IMG/VR virus record: IMGVR_UViG_3300034374_002231
Span: 1-64,000 of that record
Source: a virus
Length of the DNA stretch: 64,000 bases
Direction: 5' to 3' (one strand)
Shown here: piece after piece, positions 34,775 to 43,726 of the stretch
How positions within the stretch are numbered: the first letter of the stretch is position 1
Layout of the letters: every line of letters starts with the position of its first letter
Position numbers and translations under genes: made by a program
Notes under the pieces: generated by a model
What the model saw: only the letters and a program-made list of their open reading frames with translations
The model's database searches: none
What the model was told of the DNA's origin: nothing

Positions 34775-34957
34775 TTAGGAGGATATGTGCCGCTCTATCA
34801 ACTCGCGGAGATCATCCTCAACCACATTGAACGCTTCTAGGCGGCCAACGATCCGCTGGTATCCGTCGTAATCTTTGACAGACCCAGCAGCGAGGTAGTC
34901 TTTAAGTTGCTCGCGGTATTCAGTCACCTTCTTTAGAAGGAGTTGTAGTTCGTCCAA
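34775..34957 (-). CDS. Small coiled-coil protein with probable TTG start overlapping the portal gene
   Basis: A 60-residue helical protein (LDELQLLLKKVTEYREQLKD ... DDLRELIERHISS). The TTG at 34957 follows GGGAG with a seven-base gap, whereas the ATG at 34987 has no good site, so I prefer TTG. It overlaps the portal 3' end by 38 bases in another frame. Similar tiny coiled genes sit between portal and co-chaperonin in related phages. Function unknown. Confidence 0.65.
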   Translation of the reverse strand: MDELQLLLKKVTEYREQLKDYLAAGSVKDYDGYQRIVGRLEAFNVVEDDLRELIERHISS

Positions 34958-37451
34958 GGTTTGCTCCCTTTGCCAAGTCAGTGGCAATCTTCACGCCCAG
35001 CTTCGCACCTTCTGTCTTCTCTTTGCGAGAGTTGGCGTCCAACTGCGTAGCCATACGGGCGCTGATATTCGCAGCATCACGCTGCATGTCGGCGTCGAGA
35101 CGCTCCTGCTGAACCGCCAAGTTGCCTGCCTTTGCGGCGGTGTCCATCTTGAAGCGTTCCAGCTCCATGATGGCGTTGTGCTTCGCTTGATCCTCTTTCA
35201 ACTTGATCTCGCGGGCTTTCAACTCCAGCTCCGCACGCTGGATCTGCGTAAGCGGGTCCTGCTCTTGCTGCTGGGCCTGCTGCTGTGCAGCCTCTGCTTG
35301 GTTACCCTTGAGCAGCTTGTCTGCGGCCATAGCCGCCATGCGGGACACTTCAAGCTCCACATCCTCGGGCAGCGGAGCCTCCGGATTAGGCAGTTCGACA
35401 CCAAGGCGTTTCTGTATCTCCACGCGGTACTGCAGGGCGATGTGCTCGGTGATATGCGCCGACATAGCGTTCATGATCGCAGGCGCGAAGGGTGACTGTC
35501 CGACCATCTGCTGGATCTTCGGGTCTTGAGCCATAGCCATATGGACCTGAATGTGTGCTTGGTGGTCCTGATACGCAAAGGCCTTAACCGGCTCCTGCTT
35601 GAGGATCGCCATGTTTTCAGTGACCGGATCAGCAGGCTTGATGTCGTCAGGCAACTTGATGATGTCGTCTGCGTCCTGAATCCCCAGCACCTCCAGCATC
35701 TGACGATGTAGCTTACCCATATCATAGAGCTGCGGAGCCTGCTGAGCCAACTGCAGTGCAGACTGATACTGCACGACTCGCTGCGCCATAGTCGCGGCGT
35801 TCGGATCAGACACGGGGATTACGTCCACACGACCGTCGAAGTCTTCGATTCGGTTAAAGGTCTCGCCGTCTTCGGCCTCCATGTAGGAGTATTCGGCGGG
35901 CATGTAGTCGTGGATTACACGAGCCAACAAACGAAGCTCGTTCTTCATGGCGGCATGCAGGCGAGCCTGTACACCCGACATGACCTTCAGAGACCGTTCG
36001 AGCAGGGCCAGTGTCGTACCGACCGGTGCTTCCGGGTTCATATTCCCGACCTGAATATCGGCCACGGAGCCAATGCGGCGTCCTTCCTCAACCACATTTC
36101 CCAGCAGTTGGTACAAGACACCCGACGGTTCTTTATACGGTAGGAACGTAATAGAATCGCGAATGGCTCCGCCCGGGATGTCAACGTCTCGGAACTCTCC
36201 CGGCATGATAGGCGTATCGTCCCCACGAATACGCATACCACGGGCTTTAAGACCGCCGGGAAGGTTAGACAATGTGCCTGCGTCGATCAGCTGGCGCATG
36301 ATAGACGTTGCAGACTTAGCCAGACCACCAATCAGATGGATCAGACCTGTACCGTAGAACCCAAGGCCCGGCAGATACTTATAATGCACGAAGTGCATCA
36401 GCTTCTTTTTCTTCGGGTCGTCTTCGTCATAGTTGCGACGAATCGACAGCACGGTACGGGACGACTTGTCGATAGTAATAATGTATGGCCGTGCAACACC
36501 GTCAGGGTCGTCAAACCCCTCCGGCATGTTCATGTCCACGTGCATCTCTAGCAACGTATGACGGTCGTCATCGTCCAGTGTGGCTTCTTCCCCGTCGAGA
36601 TCATCATACTTCTCTTGGATGTCAGAAATATCTGCGGTGGGGGCAGGAAGGTCTACATCACGATAGAAGCCGCTGATCTGCAACTTCAAGATTTCGTTGG
36701 CGTCCTTCTTCATGACGTGCGTATAGCGCGAGCAGGTCTGTAGATCAGACGCCCCATACGACACCACAAAGTCCTCTACGGGCACGAACATAGCCACCGG
36801 GCGCTCCCGGATCGGATCATAGTAGACTTTCTTAAACGCAGAACCAGCCAATGGGAGACGGAACAACATCTGCTCCATTTCGTCACGGTATTCTGTCATT
36901 TCTTCGGTTAGCTGATAGTTCAGCTCGTTCTGGACGCGTTCGGCCTGCTTGAATTTTTCAGGCGTCAACTTGCCGAGAATCTTTGACTTCGCAGGGCCAG
37001 AGGCAGGGAATATCTCACCCATAGCTTGCGCTTGAAACCGCACAACGGCTTCCGTAAGCAGGGGGTGGAACACCCCCGACGCACCCTGCCATGGCTGACT
37101 ACGATCTTCGACCTTGAAACCCAAAAGGTCCAGACCCTTCATGTACGCCGCGGCCCAATCCTTGCGAGACCGACGATCAGCCTCGAACTCCTGAACCAAC
37201 TCGCTGGCCATCGACTCCAGTATATCTTCGTCAATGAAATCAGCGAGGTTCGCGGTATGGTCCGGACCAAGAAGGGCATCACTGACTCCGCCAGTGAAAT
37301 CAAGGATCATACCACCATCATCGGTTTCGATAGAGATTGCATCCGGATTGACGATCTCCAGTTCGAGATCGGCTTCATCCAGTTCCATGTCATCATCCTC
37401 AAGCGCCTCTGGAGGAATCTGAAATGGTGTTTGTACTTTATCGACAGCCAT
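34920..37451 (-). CDS. Portal protein
   Basis: An 843-residue portal. After an acidic N-terminus (~65 residues) the core has ADRRSRKDWAAAYMKGLDLL, QPWQGASGVFHPLLTEAVVR, FRLPLAGSAFKKVYYDP and RYTHVMKKDANEILKLQ, then GGLAKSATSIMRQLIDAGTL and NPEAPVGTTLALLERSLKVM, the pattern of large podovirus portals. The last ~130 residues are Gln/Ala-rich helices (KLLKGNQAEAAQQQAQQQEQ) as in the barrel of P22-type portals. It forms the dodecamer through which DNA is packed and ejected. Located after terminase, as usual. Confidence 0.88.
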   Translation of the reverse strand: MAVDKVQTPFQIPPEALEDDDMELDEADLELEIVNPDAISIETDDGGMILDFTGGVSDALLGPDHTANLADFIDEDILESMASELVQEFEADRRSRKDWAAAYMKGLDLLGFKVEDRSQPWQGASGVFHPLLTEAVVRFQAQAMGEIFPASGPAKSKILGKLTPEKFKQAERVQNELNYQLTEEMTEYRDEMEQMLFRLPLAGSAFKKVYYDPIRERPVAMFVPVEDFVVSYGASDLQTCSRYTHVMKKDANEILKLQISGFYRDVDLPAPTADISDIQEKYDDLDGEEATLDDDDRHTLLEMHVDMNMPEGFDDPDGVARPYIITIDKSSRTVLSIRRNYDEDDPKKKKLMHFVHYKYLPGLGFYGTGLIHLIGGLAKSATSIMRQLIDAGTLSNLPGGLKARGMRIRGDDTPIMPGEFRDVDIPGGAIRDSITFLPYKEPSGVLYQLLGNVVEEGRRIGSVADIQVGNMNPEAPVGTTLALLERSLKVMSGVQARLHAAMKNELRLLARVIHDYMPAEYSYMEAEDGETFNRIEDFDGRVDVIPVSDPNAATMAQRVVQYQSALQLAQQAPQLYDMGKLHRQMLEVLGIQDADDIIKLPDDIKPADPVTENMAILKQEPVKAFAYQDHQAHIQVHMAMAQDPKIQQMVGQSPFAPAIMNAMSAHITEHIALQYRVEIQKRLGVELPNPEAPLPEDVELEVSRMAAMAADKLLKGNQAEAAQQQAQQQEQDPLTQIQRAELELKAREIKLKEDQAKHNAIMELERFKMDTAAKAGNLAVQQERLDADMQRDAANISARMATQLDANSRKEKTEGAKLGVKIATDLAKGANLGRTTTPSKEGD

Positions 37452-37460
37452 GATGGCTCC

Positions 37461-38249
37461 TTACCTCATTGCATAGGACGGTGCAGTGCGGGGACCGCCC
37501 GACATCTGGTCAGAACGCATTTGCGGGCCACCCTTGCCGCCCATGCCGCCCATCTGGGGCTGCATAGGCGGACGGCCAAAGCCGCCAAAGCCGCCAAAGC
37601 CGCCAAACCCACCAAACCCGCCACCAAACTGCGGAGGCATAGGCGGACGGCCAAAGCCGCCAAAGCCGCCAAACCCACCAAACCCGCCACCAAACTGCGG
37701 AGGCATAGGCGGACGGCCAAAGCCGCCCATCTGTTGTTGCATCGCAAGCATCTGTGCAAGACCACTGGCCATCGGCGGGCGGGTAAAACCGCCCGGCGGC
37801 ATCTGCCTCATACTGTCGGGCACGGACCGAACGTCCGACATTCTAAATGGCAGCCTCTGCCCGCCCTGCATGTTGTTCGTCTGTGGTTGTAATCTTCCCG
37901 AGCGGTACTGATCGTATCGCTCCGCGAGAACCGGATCGACCATCTTGCCTTCGTATTCAACCAGCGGACGTAACTCTTGTGTGGTCGGACCCATCAAAGA
38001 CGACCTAGAAAACTCGTCTATGGACATAAGCGGCTGCGCTGGCTGAACTTGCGGTCGGAACGGAGCCATGCCGCCACCCCGTGGACCCATGTCAGGAGCG
38101 TAACCGCCCTTTGGCCTAGAACCACCTTTGCCACCCATGCCGCGGGCCATCGGCTGGCGTGCAGGCATCACAGCGGGACGAGGGCCGTACATACGATCAT
38201 TTACAGCGTCCATTGTCGCCTGCGACGTTCCGGGTGCAAAACTGGTCAT
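37461..38249 (-). CDS. Gly/Phe/Pro-rich repeat protein upstream of the portal
   Basis: A 262-residue low-complexity protein. The N-terminal half is Met/Pro/Gly-rich with one ordered-looking segment (SIDEFSRSSLMGPTTQELRP, YEGKMVDPVLAERYDQYRSG). The C-terminal half has two copies of FGRPPMPPQFGGGFGGFGGF. The start overlaps the previous stop (ATGA). It could be a disordered glue for the portal vertex; no family known. Confidence 0.7.
   Translation of the reverse strand: MTSFAPGTSQATMDAVNDRMYGPRPAVMPARQPMARGMGGKGGSRPKGGYAPDMGPRGGGMAPFRPQVQPAQPLMSIDEFSRSSLMGPTTQELRPLVEYEGKMVDPVLAERYDQYRSGRLQPQTNNMQGGQRLPFRMSDVRSVPDSMRQMPPGGFTRPPMASGLAQMLAMQQQMGGFGRPPMPPQFGGGFGGFGGFGGFGRPPMPPQFGGGFGGFGGFGGFGGFGRPPMQPQMGGMGGKGGPQMRSDQMSGGPRTAPSYAMR
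37567..37730. repeat. In-gene tandem repeat coding FGRPPMPPQFGGGFGG
   Basis: A 75-bp unit (37567-37641) is followed by a 66-bp unit (37642-37707) and a partial third. The two full units differ by one 9-base Gly-Gly-Phe unit, so the tract probably changes length by slippage. Confidence 0.85.
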
Positions 38250-39127
38250 GCGTAGCCACCTCCAAAGAAGCCACCAACCCCAGCGGCCATGTTGTTACCT
38301 TGTCCGCCCCCCTTGCCACCATAGCCATAAGACGGCGTGCTATAGGCATTATACTGAGGAGCGATACGAAATCCACTGGCCGACGGTTGCTGCATGCCAT
38401 AGCCACCGTAGCCGCCGTAGCTGCCGTATGACGGCTGCTGCATGCCATAGCCACCGTATGACGGTTGCTGCATGCCATAGCCACCGTATCCATAGGAAGG
38501 CTGTCCGTAAGCCATAGCAGGTGGCTGCATGCCATAGCCACCATAATTGTATGATGTCTGCATCGGCATAACTTGCGGGAGGTAGGACGCCAACATCTCG
38601 TTCAGACGAGACACCTGCGAAGAATACGGTGTGAATGACGGCTGTGTGTAGGAAGGAGTAGAATTAAAAAACTGAGTAACCGCAGGGGAGGGGACATATG
38701 AAAATTCAGGGGCTTCGATAGCGATACCACGGGGAGCGTTAGGATCACCCGCGGCTGAAGAGGGCAGAAAACGGCGTCCTTCAGAGCCTTCACCTTGGCT
38801 GACATACCCACCATAGGAACTACCTGCGCCCTCTCGGCCCGGATCAAAATAGCGGGCAATCCCAGTGGCCCGTATACCCGAGCCGCTCGGCGTGGCTCCT
38901 ATGGCGTTGGACGTACGCCCAATCCACCCGCCCGGGCTGCTGGTGTTCTGACGATTCTCGCCCGCGCCTAGAGTACCACCCCCGGCAACATAGTCAGCGT
39001 TCGAGCCAGAGTAGAAATAGTCACCCGCGCCGCCAGCACCGCCGCCGTTGACCATATCCAGCTGCTTGTCGGCAAAATTTATCTTGCCATCGTTGTTTGC
39101 GTCGTACCCGCCGTAGCCCGACCCCAT
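38246..39127 (-). CDS. Gly/Tyr-rich repeat protein with dockerin-like calcium loop
   Basis: A 293-residue protein. I place the start at 39127, after AAGGAG; a longer frame begins at 39172. Residues 8-19 (DANNDGKINFAD) match the calcium loop of dockerins and EF hands (D-x-N-x-D-G-x-I-N-x-x-D). A Gly-rich central region follows. The C-terminal third is built of GGYGMQQPSYG-type repeats. It lies between terminase and portal genes, so a portal-vertex or capsid-bound role is possible. The calcium loop is seen; its use is inference. Confidence 0.75.
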   Translation of the reverse strand: MGSGYGGYDANNDGKINFADKQLDMVNGGGAGGAGDYFYSGSNADYVAGGGTLGAGENRQNTSSPGGWIGRTSNAIGATPSGSGIRATGIARYFDPGREGAGSSYGGYVSQGEGSEGRRFLPSSAAGDPNAPRGIAIEAPEFSYVPSPAVTQFFNSTPSYTQPSFTPYSSQVSRLNEMLASYLPQVMPMQTSYNYGGYGMQPPAMAYGQPSYGYGGYGMQQPSYGGYGMQQPSYGSYGGYGGYGMQQPSASGFRIAPQYNAYSTPSYGYGGKGGGQGNNMAAGVGGFFGGGYA

Positions 39128-39187
39128 ACGCTGTCTCCTTGCCCTAACACGGTGGACTATACCGTGAAACACCCCAATCTGGCAATG

Positions 39188-40750
39188 TCAGTAATAGTCT
39201 GCCTTCCTACGGTAGTTGAAGTCCTCCTCCGGCTCGTCCGTGGGCAGTCGAATGAACCCGCCCTGACGGAACCGCAGCAGTGCCATAACCGTAGAGTCAA
39301 CCAAGTCGTCGTGTGACCCGTACGGGAATGACGCCACTTCTTCAATGACCTCCTCAGCCCACCGTTTAGGCGGTGCCCAGACCATCCCAGAGGCCAAAAT
39401 GTCCGCAACGGAGTTCAGGCGGGCCAACTTGTCCCCTGTACCGCGGTGCGGTGTGTACTCCTGCAGCGGGATACCCATCCGGCGCAGTTCTTGATAGATA
39501 GCCACCCCCGCACTCTTCTTTTCCACAATGAAGCTGTCCGGCTCCCACTCTTTCCAGTGCTCTAGGCACAGAGCCTTCAGTTCCGGGAAGTCCAGACGCT
39601 CTTTGACAGCATTCAACAATATCAGCCCGGGTTCCCCCGTGTCCTCGTTGTAGAATACCCCCCACGTCGTCAGTGCGGTGAAGTCGGCACGGTTATGTTT
39701 CTCTGCCGCGGCGTCGAGTGACGATATAATGTATTCGCACGCGGGGGGTCGTTCCTTACCCCATGTGTTCCACCACTCCCGCTTGACGATTGACGCTTCT
39801 TCGGACGTGGGGTTCTGCTGATACTGAGCGTTCCACTGGAACAGCGGCATCGACGCCTTGGTGCGGTGCAGGGCAGGCAGGTCGAAGAACTCCGGCCAGA
39901 GCGCTTTCTCCTTAGTCCGACCCTTCTTGTCCTCCACCTCCATGATGGCAGGCAGTTCGACAACCTCATATTGATCCGAGCCTTCGTTTTGTACCATATC
40001 TCGTACAACGCGTCCGGTGAGATCATCCATGTGCCAACGTGTCTGCACGACCGCTACGCGCCCCCCGGGCATCAGACGGGTACGGGCACCGAATGTGAAC
40101 CACTCGTAGGCCTTCTCGAACACTTCGAAGTTACCGTTCAGCACGTCCTGTTCTGAGTGGGGGTCGTCGATCAACAACAAGTCCGCACCGCGACCGGCCA
40201 AGGCCGACCCGACGCCGCAGGCGAAATACTCGCCTCCCGCGTTCGTGTTCCACCGACCGGCCGACTTACTGTCTGCAGCCAGCGTCACTGCCGGAAAAAC
40301 TTTCCGGAAATCCTCAGACGCGATGAGGTTACGGACTTTGCGACCAAAGTCTACCGCGAGATCCGTGGTGTGCGACACCATCATGACTTTCTTGTTCGGA
40401 TTGCGACCCAAGAACCACGCAGGGTAATATACTGAGACCAACTGCGACTTACCGTGACGAGGCGGCATGTTTACGCAGATCCGGTCCTTATCCCCGGCCT
40501 CAATAGCCATAAGCTGATCCGCAAGGATGCGGTGGTGTCGGCCTACCTTATAATCAGGTTGCATGGCCTTGCAGAACTCAATCAGGTCGTCCTGCACCGC
40601 CTTTTGGGCGTTTCTACGCTCCAACTCCTCCAGTTGTTCGCTGATGGCCGCGACTTCCCGGTCCGACAGATTGTCTATATTTTGAAGCAGCAGCTGAAGC
40701 TCAGCTTCGCTGAATCCGAGGTCGCTGACTGGCTCCACAGTGTCTTTCAT
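39188..40750 (-). CDS. terL: Terminase large subunit
   Basis: A 520-residue packaging motor. The ATPase domain has a Walker A-like PPRHGKSQ at 96-103, adenine-motif context RICVNMPP, and Walker B LLLIDDPH. The nuclease domain starts near YIISSLDAAAEKHNRADFTA with the first catalytic Asp, and later SFIVEKKSAG. It ends FNYRRKADYY. It uses ATP to drive DNA into the prohead and cuts concatemers. It overlaps the small-subunit gene by four bases. Confidence 0.95.
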   Translation of the reverse strand: MKDTVEPVSDLGFSEAELQLLLQNIDNLSDREVAAISEQLEELERRNAQKAVQDDLIEFCKAMQPDYKVGRHHRILADQLMAIEAGDKDRICVNMPPRHGKSQLVSVYYPAWFLGRNPNKKVMMVSHTTDLAVDFGRKVRNLIASEDFRKVFPAVTLAADSKSAGRWNTNAGGEYFACGVGSALAGRGADLLLIDDPHSEQDVLNGNFEVFEKAYEWFTFGARTRLMPGGRVAVVQTRWHMDDLTGRVVRDMVQNEGSDQYEVVELPAIMEVEDKKGRTKEKALWPEFFDLPALHRTKASMPLFQWNAQYQQNPTSEEASIVKREWWNTWGKERPPACEYIISSLDAAAEKHNRADFTALTTWGVFYNEDTGEPGLILLNAVKERLDFPELKALCLEHWKEWEPDSFIVEKKSAGVAIYQELRRMGIPLQEYTPHRGTGDKLARLNSVADILASGMVWAPPKRWAEEVIEEVASFPYGSHDDLVDSTVMALLRFRQGGFIRLPTDEPEEDFNYRRKADYY

Positions 40751-41370
40751 TCTTCATCCCATGCGTTGTCGAGCGCCACCGAAGACATAGGCTCGACTTC
40801 GACCACCTCTGCATCCACGACGTCCTCTCCGACAAGTCGGGACAACTTCTGCCGCAGGGAATCCCGCAGCTCATCAGACGTACGATGCGTCACCGTAACC
40901 TCGCTACGCTCTGCAAACAGTCCGACATCGCTGACCTTACCAAGCAGTTCCAGTGCCTTGATCCGAATACGAGGGTCAGGGTTGTCCGTCTCCTCCAGCA
41001 GCTTGTTCGTCACGTAGTTCCGCACCTGCTCGGCATCATCTACGATCCTATGGCTGAATTGCCGGAGTTGGTGGTCAATCGCACGCAGGGCTGAGGGTGT
41101 CATGGTACCTATCCGTCTCTCTGTCATGGCCTTTGTCGCCGCATCTGGGTCTCTTGCATAATCCATCAGCACCGAGCCTGCCGTTTCGCAGTCGTCCGAA
41201 CCAAGGACGACCTTTAGTCCGTGAGTCGCCAGCAGCTCCACCGTTTTCGCAGCTGCGGCCATGTGTTCTGGCAGCGACTCCGTAGGTGGCGCGCTGCCAT
41301 GCTTAAAGCTCAGCCCATCAGGCATCGGTACGTCTGACTCAGGCACAAGAGATAGTGTCATGTGGTGCAT
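40747..41370 (-). CDS. Terminase small subunit candidate
   Basis: A 207-residue acidic helical protein directly before terL, with a four-base overlap. Segments MAAAAKTVELLATHGLKVVL, RRIGTMTPSALRAIDHQLRQ and KALELLGKVSDVGLFAERSE suggest a DNA-binding/oligomerisation helical core. No clear Shine-Dalgarno at 41370 or at the Met three codons later. Position and shape make it the likely recogniser of packaging sites; no strong motif proves it. It is the first gene of the late block. Confidence 0.75.
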   Translation of the reverse strand: MHHMTLSLVPESDVPMPDGLSFKHGSAPPTESLPEHMAAAAKTVELLATHGLKVVLGSDDCETAGSVLMDYARDPDAATKAMTERRIGTMTPSALRAIDHQLRQFSHRIVDDAEQVRNYVTNKLLEETDNPDPRIRIKALELLGKVSDVGLFAERSEVTVTHRTSDELRDSLRQKLSRLVGEDVVDAEVVEVEPMSSVALDNAWDEE

Positions 41371-41778
41371 GGTACCAACAAATATAGGGGTCTGACAATC
41401 CGGGACTCTTTATGCACGAAACAGGGGGTCGGCAGGGGGGTGGGGTGCTCCTTAATGCGCATGCGATTGATACCCCCGGGGGAAGGTCGAATGGTCGGCT
41501 TGGACCGAATGTTCCGGTAATGTTCTGAAATGTGGTGTTGTGGGTGCGGAATAGCATTACTGCCGCAGCGGGCCGCCGCCTCGAAGCAGGGGGGATGCCC
41601 CCCGGTGGGGGTCCAGCCCCGGGGCGTTATACGTGCCGTATAACAGACCGTGACGCGATATTAAATGACACGTTCCGAAACCAAACCGTGGCAAGGCATG
41701 GCAAAACGTGTCAGATATAGGTTATCGGAAGGGCAATCCCGCCTGACCGAAACCATGTCAACCGAGAAAGGACAAGAC
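41371..41778. other. Divergent intergenic region before the late block
   Basis: No convincing gene. It holds palindrome copy 1, a TGTTCC box at 41510-41515, and C/G runs around 41580-41622. The late promoter for the terminase should lie here on the minus strand, but I find no good -35/-10 pair; a phage activator may be needed. Confidence 0.6.
41626..41644. promoter_or_regulatory. Palindrome copy 1 (core TGC)
   Basis: Perfect GTTATACG-TGC-CGTATAAC, 135 bases before the Ala/Lys-rich gene. Confidence 0.85.
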
Positions 41779-42477
41779 ATGACAAACGCAACCGCAACCG
41801 CAACCGCCAAGGCAACCGCAACCGCCAAGGCAACCGCAACCGCCAAGGCACGCAAGCCGCGCGCTGCAAAGGCGCAAGCCGCCCCCGTCAATTTTTCCGT
41901 CAAAGATGCGGCGCTTGCCGCAACGGATGGGCTGAAAGCGCAAGGGCGGCTCGAAAGCGCGCAAGCTGCGCGCGACAAGGCCGCCCTTGCTTTCCGCGAT
42001 ATGGTCATCGCGGCAAGCCTGACCACGAACGATTTTCGTGGTGCGACAAAAGACAAGACGCGTGGTGAAGGCAAGCATTGTCAGGCCTTGCGGCAAGAGG
42101 TGGCCTTGTCTTGGTTGAACGCGGCCGAACGCAAGATTGTCGAAACGGCGAACGATAAGGCGAACGGTTCGCCTTATCACAAGGCCATGACCAAGGTCAC
42201 GAACGCGGTCAATCGGTTCCTTGACCATGTGGATCGCGTGGCCAAGGCTGAGGCTGAGGCCAAGGCCAATGGCGGCAAGGGCAAGGGCAAGGCTAGCCCC
42301 GGCGGCCGCACAATCAAGGCCATGTCCGAGGTACTGACCGAGGGTTTCGGCACGATGCTGAAACGCCTTGGCAACGACAAGAGGTCGAAAAACCCCAGCG
42401 GGGCGAACCACGATACGGTCCGCAGGGTTTTGGAAAAGGCATTGAGAGATGCCTTGGCGGAAATGGCCAAGCAATAA
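41779..42477 (+). CDS. Ala/Lys-rich protein with histone H1-like N-terminal tail
   Basis: A 232-residue basic protein. I chose the ATG at 41779 after GAGAAAGGA, the same ribosome-binding sequence as other early genes; an upstream frame from 41665 is possible. The first ~30 residues are short repeats (ATATAKATATAK) ending KARKPRAAK, coded by 18-base DNA repeats, as in bacterial H1-like proteins. The rest is helical (LESAQAARDKAALAFRDMVI, HKAMTKVTNAVNRFLDHVDR) with a Gly/Lys linker (NGGKGKGKASPGGR). A DNA-binding role is likely by composition. Single gene with its own terminator. Confidence 0.75.
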   Translation: MTNATATATAKATATAKATATAKARKPRAAKAQAAPVNFSVKDAALAATDGLKAQGRLESAQAARDKAALAFRDMVIAASLTTNDFRGATKDKTRGEGKHCQALRQEVALSWLNAAERKIVETANDKANGSPYHKAMTKVTNAVNRFLDHVDRVAKAEAEAKANGGKGKGKASPGGRTIKAMSEVLTEGFGTMLKRLGNDKRSKNPSGANHDTVRRVLEKALRDALAEMAKQ

Positions 42478-42484
42478 CACGAAG

Positions 42485-42511
42485 GGCGGCGCGAAAGCGC
42501 CGCCTTTTTTT
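42485..42511 (+). terminator. Intrinsic terminator after the Ala/Lys-rich gene
   Basis: GGCGGCGC, GAAA tetraloop, GCGCCGCC, then seven T. Perfect 8-bp GC stem, so this gene is a transcription unit of its own. Confidence 0.95.
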
Positions 42512-42567
42512 GTGCCTTGCGTCCTGCGGGACGCTGCGTCACCAGTTACCCCAACAGCACGGGGCGC

Positions 42568-42586
42568 GTTATACGCACCGTATAAC
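42568..42586. promoter_or_regulatory. Palindrome copy 2 (core CAC)
   Basis: Perfect arms GTTATACG / CGTATAAC in the control region. Confidence 0.85.
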
Positions 42587-42692
42587 AGCACCGGGTCGAC
42601 AGCGGTTCCGGCCCAGCGACACGTCTCCACGCGTCACCAGTTACCGCAGCAGCACAGGGCACGAGGTCGGACAGCACACGGCATACGAGGTT

Positions 42693-42711
42693 GTTATACG
42701 GGCCGTATAAC
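42693..42711. promoter_or_regulatory. Palindrome copy 3 (core GGC)
   Basis: Perfect arms; lies in the first 70-bp repeat. Confidence 0.85.
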
Positions 42712-42762
42712 ACGTTCGGCCGCCGCATCACCAGTTTCCACAGCAGCACAGGGCACGAGGTT

Positions 42763-42781
42763 GTTATACGGGCCGTATAAC
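42763..42781. promoter_or_regulatory. Palindrome copy 4 (core GGC)
   Basis: Perfect arms; lies in the second 70-bp repeat, exactly 70 bp after copy 3. Confidence 0.85.
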
Positions 42782-43004
42782 ACGTTCGGCCGCCGCATCA
42801 CCAGTTTCCACAGCAGCACAGGGCGCGCTACACGCTAGGCGCGAAGCCGGGCGAAAAATTTACAACTTGTGGGGGGTGCGAGGATTACGCTCAGAGCATT
42901 GCGTCCACCACTGCGTGGTGTAGCTAACGCTACGTGTAGCGTAACCCAAATTGAGATTTTGTCAACCCCCTCGCTCACGGGTTGTAACAATTCTACCCAG
43001 AGAT

Positions 43005-43434
43005 TGTTCCACAAATATATCACAACGTGGATGCGTTATACGGCCCGTATAACACTGATTTCATGTAATGTTCCAGTCTACAACCATACACCTATTGTTC
43101 CAAATGTTCCAGTCGCCTAAAAAGAGTGGAACAATATAACGCGTTGATAACAAAAGAAAAAACGGGTATTGTTCCAATGTTCCATAAATTCGAGGAATAG
43201 TGACCTCGGCAACCGTTTTCGTCTGACCGAATGCACCGCACCGTCAAACACCCCCCAAATTTTTCCAACCCGGTATATACTAAAAAATGTGGAACATTTG
43301 GAACATTTGGAACAATAGGCATCTACTACTACTACTAACTATAAATATATATATATATATCAGACACTTACACCAACACACATGCAGGTTTGTATTGTTC
43401 CAATTCAAAATCTTGAATAGGAACATTTGGAACA
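43005..43434. repeat. Cluster of thirteen GGAACA/TGTTCC boxes
   Basis: TGTTCC starts at 43005, 43069, 43096, 43105, 43170, 43178 and 43396; GGAACA starts at 43128, 43291, 43300, 43309, 43420 and 43429. Neighbours are often 9 bp apart (TGGAACATT in tandem). A further box lies at 41510. Candidate iterons or operators flanking an AT-rich run. Confidence 0.85.
43035..43053. promoter_or_regulatory. Palindrome copy 5 (core GCC)
   Basis: Perfect arms; inside the GGAACA-box cluster. Confidence 0.85.
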
Positions 43435-43515
43435 TTACCGAATATCAATGACTTAGCGTTTTCGGTCCCGCTGGACCGCACACCCTGCACCCTATGCTGC
43501 CAATCCCACACCGTT

Positions 43516-43534
43516 GTTATACGACCTGTATAAC
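43516..43534. promoter_or_regulatory. Palindrome copy 6 (core ACC)
   Basis: Left arm perfect, right arm TGTATAAC (one mismatch that breaks pairing). Confidence 0.8.
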
Positions 43535-43561
43535 AGCTACCAATACTTACCAGAACCTCAC

Positions 43562-43601
43562 ATGATATTCTCAAATGAAACATGAGATTCTCAAATGAAG
43601 C
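43562..43601. repeat. Two 20-bp direct repeats before a candidate promoter
   Basis: ATGATATTCTCAAATGAAAC and ATGAGATTCTCAAATGAAGC in tandem, ending four bases before a TTGACT box. Likely activator sites or upstream promoter elements. Confidence 0.6.
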
Positions 43602-43604
43602 ATA

Positions 43605-43633
43605 TTGACTCAAATCGTATTATATCGTACTAT
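43605..43633 (+). promoter_or_regulatory. Candidate sigma-70-type early promoter
   Basis: TTGACT, a 17-base spacer, TACTAT, in an AT-rich stretch before the plus-strand block. The -35 matches five of six, the -10 four of six; an alternative -10 TATACT lies three bases on. Position is right for the early promoter. Confidence 0.5.
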
Positions 43634-43726
43634 ACTACGTATAGTTTGTTTGTTCCCGGGTCTTGTTGACCAACGCTCTTTGACATCGTGATTGGCTGCG
43701 CCTGACGCAGCCCGGCCTAGCTAGGT

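Larger units (their letters stand above)
42685..42824. repeat. Two perfect 70-bp tandem repeats, each with one palindrome
   Basis: Bases 42685-42754 and 42755-42824 are identical, each with one palindrome and the segment CATCACCAGTTTCCACAGCA. Diverged pieces of the same segment (CACCAGTTACC...CAGCAC) occur upstream near 42540 and 42635, so the array is older than the last duplication. Confidence 0.9.

Noticed and set aside
41758-42630. Long minus-strand frame opposite the Ala/Lys-rich gene
   Set aside because: It mirrors the repeat-rich plus-strand gene, contains its terminator, and its product is an unstructured Gly/Cys/Leu/Arg mixture.
43092-43322. Minus-strand frame with NVPNVPHF and RRLEHLEQ
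   Set aside because: Its apparent repeats are only the translation of the GGAACA boxes.
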